Shown here one piece after another: positions 11,309 through 22,028 of a stretch of 64,000 nt of DNA. The stretch covers positions 62,001-126,000 of the forward strand of contig JAKEKT010000067.1 of the NCBI GenBank assembly GCA_021495925.1, read 5' to 3'. The notes under the pieces were generated by a model. The model was not told the origin of the DNA. It worked only from the letters and a program-made list of their open reading frames with translations, and made no database searches. Position 1 is the stretch's first letter. The number at the start of each line of letters is the position of its first letter. Source of the DNA: Diplodia intermedia (Eukaryota; Ascomycota; Dothideomycetes; Botryosphaeriales; Botryosphaeriaceae). Both the position numbers and the translations under genes were made by a program.

Positions 11309-12222
11309 ATGGCCGCAATTGACAAGGAACGAGAGCACCCCGCCACCGGCGAAGAAGTGAAGGGGGAGGCGGTGGTCGACACGTCCAGCTCCACAGGCGA
11401 CAAGCGCCCTAATGCTTGTAAGTGTGCTGGAATGCTGTAGAGTCTGCATGCTGAGTGTTGACAGTCACAGAACTCATGTCTCGCAAGCAGCCCAAGCCGT
11501 CGGACAAGACGGCGAAGGAAAGCCGCAAGTCAACAACCGTCGGCACCAAGGTATTTCCCGGCATGTATGGGCTGGGAGCATACATCGACCACCCTGAGCA
11601 GTTTGCAAAAGACCGCGTGATCGACTACAATGACGAATTCGTCATCATTAACGACCTGTTCCCCAAGTCTGTAATCCATTGTCTGATTCTGCCACGGGAC
11701 AAGGCAAAAACGCTCGTGCACCCGTTTGAGGCGTTCGAGGATGCGCGATTCCTCGAGGCTTGCAAGACCGAGGCGGAAAGAGTCAAGAAGATGGTGGGCA
11801 GCGAGCTTCGCCGCAGGTACGGACAGTTCTCAAAGCAAGAACGGGCGCGCATAGAGGCCATGGAGTCGGAAGATCCGCCAGACGAGGAGAAGCTGCCGCC
11901 AGGACGAGACTGGACGGCGGATCTGCTCGTGGGGATCCACTCGGGCCCGTCCATGGCCAACCTCCATGTCCACGTTCTGTCTCCAGACCGGCATTCGCCT
12001 AGCCTGAAGCACCGCAAGCACTACAACAGCTTTTCGACGCCTTTCCTAGTTCCGCTAGACGCGTTCCCCCTCGCGCAAGACGACGCGAGAAGAAACCCGC
12101 GCGGCGAGGGCTATCTCAACAGGGAGTTCCAGTGCTGGCGGTGCGAGCGCAGTTTCGGCACGAGCGTGCAGAAACTCAAGGCACACCTTGCGGAGGAGTT
12201 CGAGCAGTGGCGGGGCGAGTAG
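11309..12222 (+). CDS. HNT3: Aprataxin-like HIT protein (Hnt3), DNA 5'-adenylate hydrolase
   Basis: It removes AMP from abortive DNA-ligase intermediates and is expected in the nucleus. Two exons (11309-11417, 11465-12222) with a 47-bp intron give about 288 residues. The HIT domain runs from about residue 70 to 215: NDLFPKSVIHCLILPRDK near its start and the catalytic HIT motif in SMANLHVHVLS. After it come KHRKHYNSF-TPF and a C-terminal zinc-finger-like segment with CWRC, then a His in KAHL before EEFEQW, as in aprataxin C2HE fingers. There is no N-terminal FHA domain, as in fungal Hnt3. The start codon follows a short leader; a GTG/CTG extension upstream is open but unneeded. It shares a 354-bp divergent promoter with the helicase gene. 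Confidence 0.92.
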
Positions 12223-12766
12223 GTTCGATTACCCCACAAGCTGCGGGGTGGCTTGCGTCCTTGCGTGGTTCGGTGACAACAACTCACGATGGGCGGGTCG
12301 GAGAGGGGCGTGGGCGGGCGACCCGGAGGCTACTGCATGGAATGCTTTAGACACATCACGATGGCAAGCATTGCCCAATGGCAGGCGCGGCTAGAGCATC
12401 CTGCCATTCCCGTCGCAGTGTGCACCTGCCTCTTGAGCAGTAAGCTTCGCGCATTCCTCCGCCTGCCACGCCTTGCCGCTCTGGCCGTCGCGTGCATAAG
12501 GCGGGCGGGCGCGGCTCGTGACTCGGCGCTGACCACGGCGCTCGAACACCTCCCCATTTTCTCCCATTCGCGTCCTCACCACCGCTCACAGCGCGCAATT
12601 GGCAGTGGGTGTGCGGCTGGGGCATTGTCGATGCGCCGTCTGTACCCTCGGGCGACCCACCTGTCGGCACCGGCGATCGCTGCGAACCCCCGCCTTCGCA
12701 GCCCTCTCTCTGGAGCTTCAGCCCGCTGTGCCGTCGCAAACCGAGTGCCTGAACCTCGACGCCGAC
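12223..12766. other. Intergenic region upstream of the Zn2Cys6 regulator
   Basis: About 540 bp, GC-rich toward its right end. The frame of the regulator stays open upstream to about 12599, but without an ATG that improves the protein, so it is read as 5' leader. A sequence GGTTCGATTA near 12222 looks like a tRNA B-box but has no T-stem or A-box partner. Confidence 0.45.
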
Positions 12767-15700
12767 ATGTCCAACTCGACGCCCTCGCACAGCGCCCAGC
12801 ACGACAGCGCCTCGCCGCCTGGCAAGCCGGGCTCCCAGCAAGGCCAGCATACCCGCACCTATCAGGCCTGCATCCCCTGCCGCCGTCGCAAGGTGCGCTG
12901 CGACCTGGGGCCTGTCGACAACCCTCACGACCCGCCGTGTGTGCGCTGCCGCCGCGAGAGCAAAGAGTGCTTCTTCTCCGCCACCCGCCGCAAACGCAAG
13001 CCGCAGGATGGCGGCGAGGGCTTCGAGGACGAGGAGCCCGCTGACTTCGAGGTCACCAACGGCCGCAAGCGCCTCCGCGAAGATTCTGAGACGCCGCGCC
13101 GCCCCAGCTTCGTCCAGCAGCCACCCATACCACGCCCGCTGACGCCCGGCGGCTCGGTTGGCCGTCTCCAGCCCCTGCGCCGTCCCAACGCCAATCAGCA
13201 GTCCTCACACGATGATCAGCAGCAGGTGAACAATGAGACCACTGCCATCCTGCAGTCGAAAGAGGTCTTCAGTGGCCATGACGCCCTCAACCTGCTCTTT
13301 GAGGCCGCAGGCCGCACCGGCGACATCGAGCACCACAGGTCCGACAGCAACATGCACCAGCGCAACATGAGCACGACCTCGTTCACCGCCACCACGCCGG
13401 GCTCCCAGCCCAATCTGACCAGCCCAGGCGTCAACAGCTCTCAGCCTTATCCCAGCCCGGGCACCCACTCCACCGTCGAACCTGCGATAGACCCAGCCAT
13501 CGCCCAAGCTCAGGTACAAAGCGAAGCGAATAACCAGAGTGGCTTTGAGCAGGCCATCAAGGCGTGGTCACGGTTCCGCTTTGTCCGTGCAGGCTGGTTC
13601 ACCGCCCGAGAAGGCATCGCATACTTGGACTACTTCTACAGGTATCTGTCGCCGCTGACCCCCATTGTCGTGCCCAACTTCGAGAAATATGAGTCCCATA
13701 GCGCTCTGCTCACTGAGGAGCCCATGCTCGTTGTCACCCTCCTGACCGTAGCCTCCCGTTACATGTCCTTGACTGGCCCAGGCTCCAGCTCCCGCCCATA
13801 TGCGATTCACGAGAAGCTGTGGAGCTATCTGCAGGGCATGATAGACCGCATGATATGGGGCCAGGAGCAGTTTGGCGGCGGATTCTGCGGAGCCGGTGCC
13901 CAGCAAAGCTGCGACGTCAACCCGCTGTCTCGAAGGGGTCTCCGCACTTTAGGCACCGTGGAAAGTCTTATGCTCCTCACCGAGTGGCACCCCCGCGCTT
14001 TACACTTCCCTCCAGGAGACGATGACGACGAGCTCATGGCTCCTGACGAGGAGATGATGGCCAACATGGTCAACGGCTGTTTGTCTGAGGCGGCGAACGA
14101 CCAATACAGAGGGCTAGGCGGTCAGAGGATCGACAGCTGGCTAGAGCCTTGCTGGCGGAGCGACAGGATGTGCTGGATGCTGCTTGGGAACGCTCTGGCT
14201 TTGGCCTATGAGATCGGTGTCTTCGACGATAAGAGCGAGACCGACTTCCACGAAGAGAACAAACACCTTCCGTCTGCGAAAGTCGAGGCTTACTATCGGC
14301 GCAAGAACCATCTCCGCGAACTGCTACTAATCTACATTACTCAAACCAGTGGTCGAGTCGGGCTTACTTCAATGCTTCCGCGATCGCAACGAGACAAGAC
14401 GTTCCTCAAGAGCCCTGATGACCGCTTGCAGGATCGCTTCTCGATGCTGAAGAGAACCGGGAAGATCATCCGCGAGGAAGCTGGTAGCTCGCCGGGCGCG
14501 GAGAGGAGGATTAATAGCCAGGAAATGGTCTTGTATTTCTGGATGGAGATTGCCGTCATCATGGAGAAAGGCAACCAGGACATGTTCTCCAACCGCCGTC
14601 GCACGCGAGAGCTGATCAGAACGCAAGAGTACAAGAAGCTCTTGTCCGAGTTTCAGCCAATTCTTCGAGAATTTCGCTCGCACCTGGACAGATACAAGAA
14701 CATCAGTGAGTAGGGCCTCTCTGCAGACTTCGTGCGTGCTGCTGATCAGACAGTTCCCAAACTCATGCACGACGTCCTGGCAATCGAGTATGAGTACAGC
14801 AGAGTTTACATCAACTCACTGGCCCTGCAGGCCGTGGTAGAGAGATGCGTCACGAACACACATGCTGCTGCCGCCGCCGCCAATGGGGCCAATGGCTTGG
14901 GCTCCTTGCCGACCGGCACGATTCCTCCCCACATGCTTGTGCGGTGGTACGGCGATGACCGCCACTTCATTCGGGAAGTCATTGACGGGTGTCGAAACGT
15001 GCTGCAAATCGTCACCAAGGGCCTTGAGCCCGGTGGTTATTTGAAGCACGCGCCAGTACGGACATTCTTCCGCATCATCTCTGTCACCATTATACTGCTC
15101 AAGACCTTTGCGCTCGGCGCCACAGAAGACGATGTTGCGCTCTCTCTTGGCCTGATGGAGGAAGCCGTCTCAGCATTACGCAACTGCATCGTCGACGATG
15201 TGCACGTTGGCAATCGTTTCGCAGGCATGCTGATTACACTCATCACCCGTATCAAGTCCCGCTTTGTGCGCATGGCGGGATCGGGCTCCGGGAGAAATTC
15301 ACTGCAGGCTAGCCGCGCTACAAGCCAAAGCCCAAGCCTGCCAACTGCGGGCATCACGTCCAATCAGCAAAACTACAATAATCCCATGATGCCACCTCCT
15401 CACCCTGGCCAAGGATACAACCACAACGGTAACAATCCCCAGTGGCCCAACTACAGCTCCAGTGGCCTGAGTGGCCCCGCCAGCCCTGTTGCTTCCAATG
15501 GTCGTGCAACGCCAAACTCCAGCCACCCGCTTTGGGGCATCAGCACTGAGACATATGATCCAGGATCGAACAACATTTCAATCATGCCGCCACCAACATT
15601 TGGCTCGCCTTACAACTCGCACAACCAACTGTCAAACAGCAATGGCGGGAGCGCGGATAGCAGCAGCGGTAGCAATAACAACAACAATCAGTTTCCTGGG

Positions 15701-15883
15701 TTTGGTAGCGACAGCGGCGACTACGGCGGCTTCGGGAATGGCGGAGCCGACTGGTTGGCGCTTCCCCTGGACCCACTTCTGAACTCGTATGGCGCAGACG
15801 TGAACAGCAACGCCTATGGACCCGATGTCGGGGGGTACGACTTGTTAGACGTGCTATTGAATGGGACGGAGAACATGGGTTGA
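12767..15883 (+). CDS. Zn2Cys6 transcription factor, Aro80-like, with fungal-specific TF domain
   Basis: A nuclear DNA-binding regulator of about 1022 residues. Exons are 12767-14705 and 14754-15883, with a 48-bp intron. The binuclear zinc cluster has Cys at about residues 35, 38, 45, 58, 61 and 68, with an unusually long third loop containing LGPVDNPHDPPC. That loop and the RRKRK that follows recall the Aro80 group, which controls aromatic amino-acid catabolism in yeast. Next come a disordered linker with Gln, Ser and Pro, then the middle homology region (from about AWSRFRFVRAGWFTAREGIAYLDYFY). The C-terminus is a long Asn/Gly/Ser-rich activation-type tail with poly-Asn, ending DVLLNGTENMG. 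The start ATG lies in good context shortly before the zinc cluster. The target pathway is not shown by neighbours. Confidence 0.88.
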
Positions 15884-17216
15884 AACGCCCAGGATACGGT
15901 ACTGTCATGATGAGAACGACCAGTCAATGAAAAAGAGGGAATGGGCGTTTGATGGCGAGCTGTACGACACGACCTCAACGGGATGATGGCATGCATGGGA
16001 TATGGTATGGACTTGAACAGAAAATGGGACACTTGCACGGATTGCTTGTTTGGTTTTTGGCTCAATGGCTGGTAACTATTTGCATTCATTACTGATACCC
16101 CAGGGTGGCTTTACTCGTTTGCCTTAGAAGACTACCCTTGGATTGTTTGGCGGAACAAATGCTTTTTGCTTTGAGATATTCTTTCGACGTTTTGTTATGC
16201 CTGGCTTATTCTCCAGTTTTTTCCTGCGTGCGGACGGGCCACTTTTCTTCCTATAAGTGTCGAGAGCTCAATGGTATGTTATGCCTGCTAGAAGAGATCT
16301 CTTTGTGTTTAAGTGGCTGCGAGGCCTTCAATGGGATCACTACGGCTTGACGCATCTTGTGTGACTGACATTACTTGTTGAAAAATGATCTCATATCCGC
16401 TCAACACGGGAGAACAGAGGACCCTGTGGCCTGATTCACACGCCTGATCAGAAAGAAGCAGCACGTTTACGTCAGAACTCGCTTCATCAACAGATGTCTG
16501 CAAAGAAAAGCAACTTCGCAGGATCCGGACTACGAAAAGCACTAACAATTGACACCGCCTCAAAAGTCATCGTATTATTTTCTTCTGCTGCTTGCTTTTA
16601 GTCCTTTCTGTTTTCCCCTCTGACTTGCTTTTTATATTTGCTTGGTAGCTGCAGTTTATCGGCTCTGCTTCTTCCTGGTCATTGCTTTTTCTGCGAAGGG
16701 AAACTGAGACAGTGCCGCGCATTTTCTTCTTTATCACTTCAAAGTACACACAGCAAGTATGGCTTTTGCTTTTGCGTCTAGGTACACGTCGTGTATGCGG
16801 TCAATTGCATTGCAATCCTTTTCGTTTGTTGTAGACATTTCTTCTTCTCGAACGCGAACTACGATATCTTGTTTGGTCTACTAATCTTTCGTATGTTGTA
16901 TCACCCTGCGTGACCATGGTATTAGAGGATGCATCAAGGCAATGCAGTTGAACAGGCTATCGAAAAGAGCAAAAGCAGTTGCAGGGTGCACGAGTCGTTG
17001 TCCAACCATTCGTCGGAAAGGCTTGCCAGCTACACCTCAATGCCCATCACGACCTATCTTCTGTACGTGCCATGCTCGTTGTTCGGCCCCATCAGGCCTG
17101 TTCGTGCGCCACAGCGCCTGCAAAAGTCGAGTCAAATCAAACAGCTCCATAATAGCATGCCTGACACGCAGTCCAATAACGGCGATTGGCGTAGTCGACC
17201 CCAGGGAACAACAAAC
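15884..17216. other. Intergenic region between two convergent genes
   Basis: About 1.3 kb of AT-leaning sequence with T-rich runs near 16560-16760. It holds the 3' ends of the Zn2Cys6 regulator and the DPB11 homologue. No supported gene, RNA or repeat was seen. Confidence 0.5.
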
Positions 17217-20200
17217 TTAGTACATCCTGCTGCCAGCTGCCCTTGTCCTCATGGCTCTGGTCCCACCCCCATCCCCGGCATCCGCAACCCTCCCGATCCG
17301 CTCCACCGCTTTCATACCGTCGGCGTCACCGCCCACATCACCTGCTTCCGCTACTTTCCCGCCCAGCCGCCTGATCACCTCCACGCGCTCCGCTTCGTCC
17401 CCACAGTCGCCCCACGCGAGTGTCTGACTAGCCACCGGTGCCTCGTTCGTCCAAGGTGGGGCAGCAGTCGTCTCCTCGTCTTCAGCAACAGTGGACGCTT
17501 TCGCCGCGGCCGAGAAGGAGTTCTGTGCGGAGAGCGAAGATGGCGCGGACCCGTTGGATGTCACACTGGGGGCGCGGCCGAGTTGGTGGCGGCGCTGCTG
17601 GCGGTTAGTGCGGACCATGCCGGCGGCGGCATTGTCGGAACCGGCGGAAGCGGGGCGGACGAATTCCTTTTGTTTCTTCTGAGCGAGCAGTGCGGCAATG
17701 GTGTTGTTGAGGTCGGTGTTCGAGCGGTTTTCGGCTTGTGGCGGAGCGGCAGCAACTGGAGGGGCGATGGTTGTGCTGTTGGCCAGATTGTCAGGATGCT
17801 GCGGCTGCTTCTGCTGATCTGCAGGTGATGCGTCTGTCGGCAAGGGGTTTCGGAGTGCGTTAGCGCCCGACTGCGACAGCTCCTGCAGGTGTTTTGGCTG
17901 CGAGGCAGTGTCATCATCGGGATAGGGAGGTGCCGGGTCGTCCGGAACAGCCGCTCCAGTCTCGTCCTCGCTTCCCGATTCGTACAACGGCAAAGCGGGT
18001 CTGCTCGCACGAGCTCGTTTCCGCTCACCGGGATTCTGAACCTCTAGGCCCAACCGGCTTGTTTGTCGTTCGAAGCCGTGGCGATCCGGGGACACGGGTT
18101 TTGGTAGTGTGAGTTTATTGTGACGACTGTGCTCTCGTGAAGCCCTGGACGCTCTGGCGTCAGCAACACTTCGTGCGTGGATGACGTATATGCGGATGCA
18201 CAACGGACGATTGGATGACCACGAGACGCATTTGCACTCTTACAATCCCGTCTCCGCCGCAGAGACGGGAAATTTCTAGCCAAAAGTAGCTTACCGTTCT
18301 TTGATAGAGAGGTCCGCGCCTGCTGCAGAGTTCTTTCGCGTCTGTGGCTGCTGCGAGGAATCCCTAGATCTTTCGGAAGACAGATGCATCGCATGCGCTT
18401 CAAACGGTTGCCGCTCCCACGCAGAGATGCAACTCCACAGCCAAGACGGGGCAACAACGGGAATGGAACGCTCTAGACAGTATTTGACTTTGGGGTTCGG
18501 GGGTGAATCAGAATTCCAGATCAAGACCGAGACGCCTTCGTTCAACACTTCGTCATAGGTGGCACCTGGTCGGGAGCGGGTCAGTGCATCTGACGTACAC
18601 CACAAGCAGCGTGGGACTGACCCATCAGTTTGACAGCCTTTGATACATGCAGGCGGTCATAGTCAGTAAATGAGGTCGAAGAGATGATCAGGTTTTCAAA
18701 ACCTGCTGGACGTCAACAATCGTCATATTGAAGTAGCAGAATGCTTACCTTGCATTGGAAGTCGGGGGAAAGGCTTGCAAATCACTTCTTCAGCAGGATC
18801 GACGATCTTCTTCTGATACAGACACTTCTCCACCCACCACTCGTTGACGCGCGTGAGGCCCTCAGCGACAATCGGCAGGTCTTCAAGCTCGCCACAAGCA
18901 ATATCTGAAGGGGTGATCAAAAAGCCGTTCTCTAACTCCGAGTCTTCGTGTGAACACAGCTGTTCTGGCGTTACAGCAAGCCGAGCTCCATTTTGATGAA
19001 GATGTTGCTGAAGAATCGCGGTCTGTATCTTGGTGAGCATAATATCCTCGAGCCTGCCCACCTGCGCATCGACGAACCTTGGCGCGATCAAAGCCATACA
19101 CATATATAACTCTGCCATCGAAACAGCCTGCATTCCGCTTGAACAGTGGCTGGTCGTGCGCACCATCTGGTTGATCCCTACTTGCGCTTCCGTGGTCATC
19201 GGCCTTGTTCATAGCAGGAACCACCTCGTTACAGCCCGAACCGTTGTTTGCAAGGTCCTGCCAGAGGTTGTCTTCTTCTTCTGGCTTCACACCAAAACTT
19301 CCACTTGTGATGTCGTTCCAGATGGCCGAGCTCTGACTTCCCAGCTTAGTGCTTGCGGTCCGCCTTAATTTTCGTTTGCCCTCTACTTCTTCAGCAGCAG
19401 GCGTGCGCAAGCGCTTGCCCAATGGCGTTGTTTCAGCCGGCAATTTCTTGAACGCGCCCTGTCCGCGCTTTTCTTTCGGTAGGAAAGGGTCGTACAATGC
19501 CTCGTCGAGAGCCATTCGACGCTCAACACTGTCCGTGAGCCACTCTAGTGAAACAGTCTTGAGGCTCCACTGCCGAGCAAAATCGAACTTCTTGCCAGAA
19601 GGGGCTGCTGCGATAAGGTGGGTGATGGCCCTTGTCAAATCACCCTGGTATGTCGCGCCGTGGGCGGTGACGGTCTCCTCGAGATATTTCCGCTGCTGTA
19701 CTGTGTACCGTCAGCACCTACATCTCCATGGTAGTGATGGCGGCTCACAATCCTCGAAACCCGTTATGCATATGCGCAGACCATGGAAAGTAGGCACGCG
19801 ATACTCCTCTTCCAGCTTTTCCACATCGGTTTCCCCGCCTTGCAGCCAGGACTCGCGCACAGCTGCGATCCAGGCAGGCAGGACGACCTTGACATCGGGG
19901 CGCTCCTTGGCAACATATTTGTACTTCTGGGTATCTATGTGGCCGACGACAAGATGGGTTACGTCGGAGGTAAGGTCGTACTTGTGGACGGCGCCCATGT
20001 CGGTCGCCCATTTGGCGAGTTCGTTCTGTCAAAAGTTCAGGCTTGAGCGGTCACGATTGGCGGGATACGGCGTACTCTCTGTTCGGGGCCAATGGAGGTG
20101 CAGCAGAGGATAACACGCTGGAGAGGCGATTGCGCCCGGGCTAGCAGCTATTAGCACCCCTACGACAGGGGCATCGTGCAAAGACAGAGGAACAGCAGGA

Positions 20201-20228
20201 GCTTACCCTGATCTGCTTGGTCCGGCAT
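17217..20228 (-). CDS. DPB11: Replication initiation and checkpoint BRCT protein (Dpb11/Rad4-Cut5/TopBP1)
   Basis: A chromatin scaffold that links CDK-phosphorylated Sld proteins to the origin and activates the ATR-type checkpoint kinase. Eight exons were assembled: 20207-20228, 20076-20140, 19749-20025, 19078-19700, 18749-19022, 18622-18702, 18295-18565 and 17217-18144. They keep phase and give about 846 residues. BRCT1 is near residues 12-90 (LQRVILCCTSIGPEQR ... SDVTHLVVGHIDTQKYKYVAKERPDVKVV). BRCT2 is near 100-190 (GLRICITGFED ... LTRAITHLIAA). BRCT3 begins at FDGRVIYVYGFDRAK and BRCT4 at FENLIISSTSFTDYD, ending PSWLWSC. A disordered Ala/Ser/Pro-rich tail ends RTRAAGSRMY. The first exon encodes only seven residues. 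The exon 5 acceptor and the exon 7-8 junction are the least certain; other acceptors also fit. Confidence 0.9.
18247..18269. repeat. Perfect 8-bp hairpin inside the last DPB11 intron
   Basis: CCCGTCTC, a 7-base spacer, and GAGACGGG form a perfect inverted repeat. It lies between the donor (18293-18294) and the competing acceptors of the last DPB11 intron, where a stem in the pre-mRNA could hide or bring together splice sites. Confidence 0.7.
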
Positions 20229-20304
20229 GCTGGCGCCTGTGGACGAGCTTCAGCGTTGGCGTTGCGGGCGGGTTGGAGTCGGCTGCGACGCGACTTGAGC
20301 CTCG

Positions 20305-20317
20305 ACGCGTTCGCGCC
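20305..20317. promoter_or_regulatory. ACGCGT (MCB) overlapping a TTCGCGCC E2F-like site
   Basis: ACGCGT at 20305-20310 runs into TTCGCGCC at 20310-20317, about 77-90 bp upstream of the DPB11 start codon. ACGCGT is the MluI cell-cycle box bound by MBF-type factors in yeasts, which drive G1/S transcription of replication genes. Function here is inferred from position and gene role. Confidence 0.5.
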
Positions 20318-20418
20318 GCGGGCACGTGAGAAAGTCTCACCGGACACGCGCTGGCCGTTCGCCGCACAGCGCCGGTGCGGCGCGTAACACGGCGCTGTCT
20401 TTCCCAGACTGGTTGCAG

Positions 20419-20566
20419 CCAATCAGCGCCAGCACGGGCTTGCTTGCCATTATCAAAGCGCAGCCCGGATTGGCCATCATGCGGGCTGGGGAACCCCTCA
20501 GACTGCCTCTTTTGCGGAGAGCGGAGCAGGAGGGCACGCTGCCAAGCTTCTGCCGTCGCAGCCAAT
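20419..20566. promoter_or_regulatory. Cluster of three CCAAT boxes
   Basis: CCAAT occurs at 20419-20423 (within AGCCAATCAG) and 20562-20566, and inverted (ATTGG) at 20469-20473. They lie 190-340 bp upstream of DPB11 on the divergent promoter. The first has the full consensus flank of a CCAAT-binding-complex (Hap2/3/5) site. Confidence 0.5.
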
Positions 20567-22028
20567 GTCGTCAGACGCAGGAGATCAGTCACGGTGGCTA
20601 CATAACGTTCCCCACACCATGTGCTTTTTCATCCTTCGTCCCGAAAGAAACAAAGGGTCCACGGGCGACGTCAAGCCCGCGCCGCGCTACAGAGGGTGGC
20701 GGTCAGGGGACAATTGGCAGGGCGCGCAGAGAAAGGCGAGGCGGATGCTGCGCAGGTTGGCGGCGTGCGCTCCGATGCTCGTCATACACTATGGGGCCCA
20801 GGTCGAATTTTTGCATCATGCAGGCAGGCGTCGCGACACCTTCTGCTATTGAAAAAGCGTTCCGATCTCCGGAGCTGCTTTGAGGGCGGCCTGCTGAGCA
20901 CGCGGTCCGGTCGGGTTAATAAGCGCAGATCCGGGCGTGTTTTGGATGGTGGAGGGCTGGTGGACAGCAGATGGGGACTGGCGCGCCAAAGATCGCGGCA
21001 TGGGCGACAGGGGCCGACTGGTGCCTCGGCCACACGGCCACACTCCGCACTTCACTCTGTCGCATCATGCTGCGTGACGTGGGCCACTATGGACGCCGGC
21101 AGGGCTGCTGGTCGGGATAGCCTGGGCTGCTGGCAGCGCGCAGAGCAGCGCCTGGCGGCCCCTCGAGCCCTCCAGCCTTGGGCCGTAGCGTCGCCAGCGT
21201 GGCTCCTGCGCAGCACGCCTCGTCGCGGCCGCGGAGCGTGTGCATCCAAGACATGGCAGCGGCGTGGCCAGAATGCAGCACCCGGAAGACTCGGATGGGC
21301 GGCCGCGGCACTGGAGGGCGCGCGTTGATCCTGTGGTGAGGTCACCGTCCTAGGCCGCTCTGGGCTGGCCGCAGAGCAAGAAGGAAGCATCGGTCTTATT
21401 AGGGAGCGCGCTGCCGGGGGATTGGCCATCAGAGCCCTCTCTCACATCTTGCGACGGTGCACTGGCACTACTGACGCCGCCCGCCCTCCACTCGAGATCT
21501 GCCGCCGACTTGCCTGTTCGGCGCCGCAAAAGCTTCGCTACCCTGCGTCGTCACTATCCTGTTTCCCGCCGCCAGTCGCCCCAGTCGCTTTAAGCAGGGA
21601 GCAGCGGTCTCAGTAGTCGTTTTTGCGTGGACCCGCGCATGACATTCCACGCCGAACCAGCAAACCCTTGACCGCCCGCGCAAAAGGCACTCTGAGCTCA
21701 CCGGCATGCTGCATGCCTGTCTCCGCAGCACCGTTAGTCGTTTCCCATATCGTCTCCCCAGATCTGTAAGTTCTCATCAGCCCCGGCCCCGACCCTCAGC
21801 CGCTGTCCTCCCACTCTTCTTTGTCCGCTCTCGTCATCTCGCTCCCCTCCAGCCGCGTCGTGCCCGCTCTCACGCGTCGCCTGCGAGCTTACCTTCTCCG
21901 GCGCTCCTCTTATTTGCCCTGAAACCCACTGTCCTTGCCATTCGCCTCCTTGTCCCTGCTTGCCGCGCCTCTTGGATGCCTGCACGCGCCGTCCTCGCGC
22001 ACGATTGACGCTCACGCCAATTGCCATC

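Larger units (their letters stand above)
20229..22028. promoter_or_regulatory. GC-rich divergent regulatory region of DPB11 and the arrestin gene
   Basis: About 1.8 kb between divergent starts, rich in G, C and CpG. Many overlapping frames are open because stop codons are rare at this composition; none has motifs or conserved character. The DPB11 side holds the MCB/E2F-like site and CCAAT boxes listed separately. The arrestin side (about 21700-22028) becomes C/T-rich, typical of a 5' leader. Confidence 0.6.

Noticed and set aside
12210..12240. GGTTCGATTA string after the aprataxin stop codon
   Set aside because: It partly matches a B-box but lacks stem pairing and an A-box.
12767..20228. A functional pair of the Zn2Cys6 regulator and the neighbouring BRCT gene
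   Set aside because: They are convergent, over 1.3 kb apart, and their families have unrelated roles.
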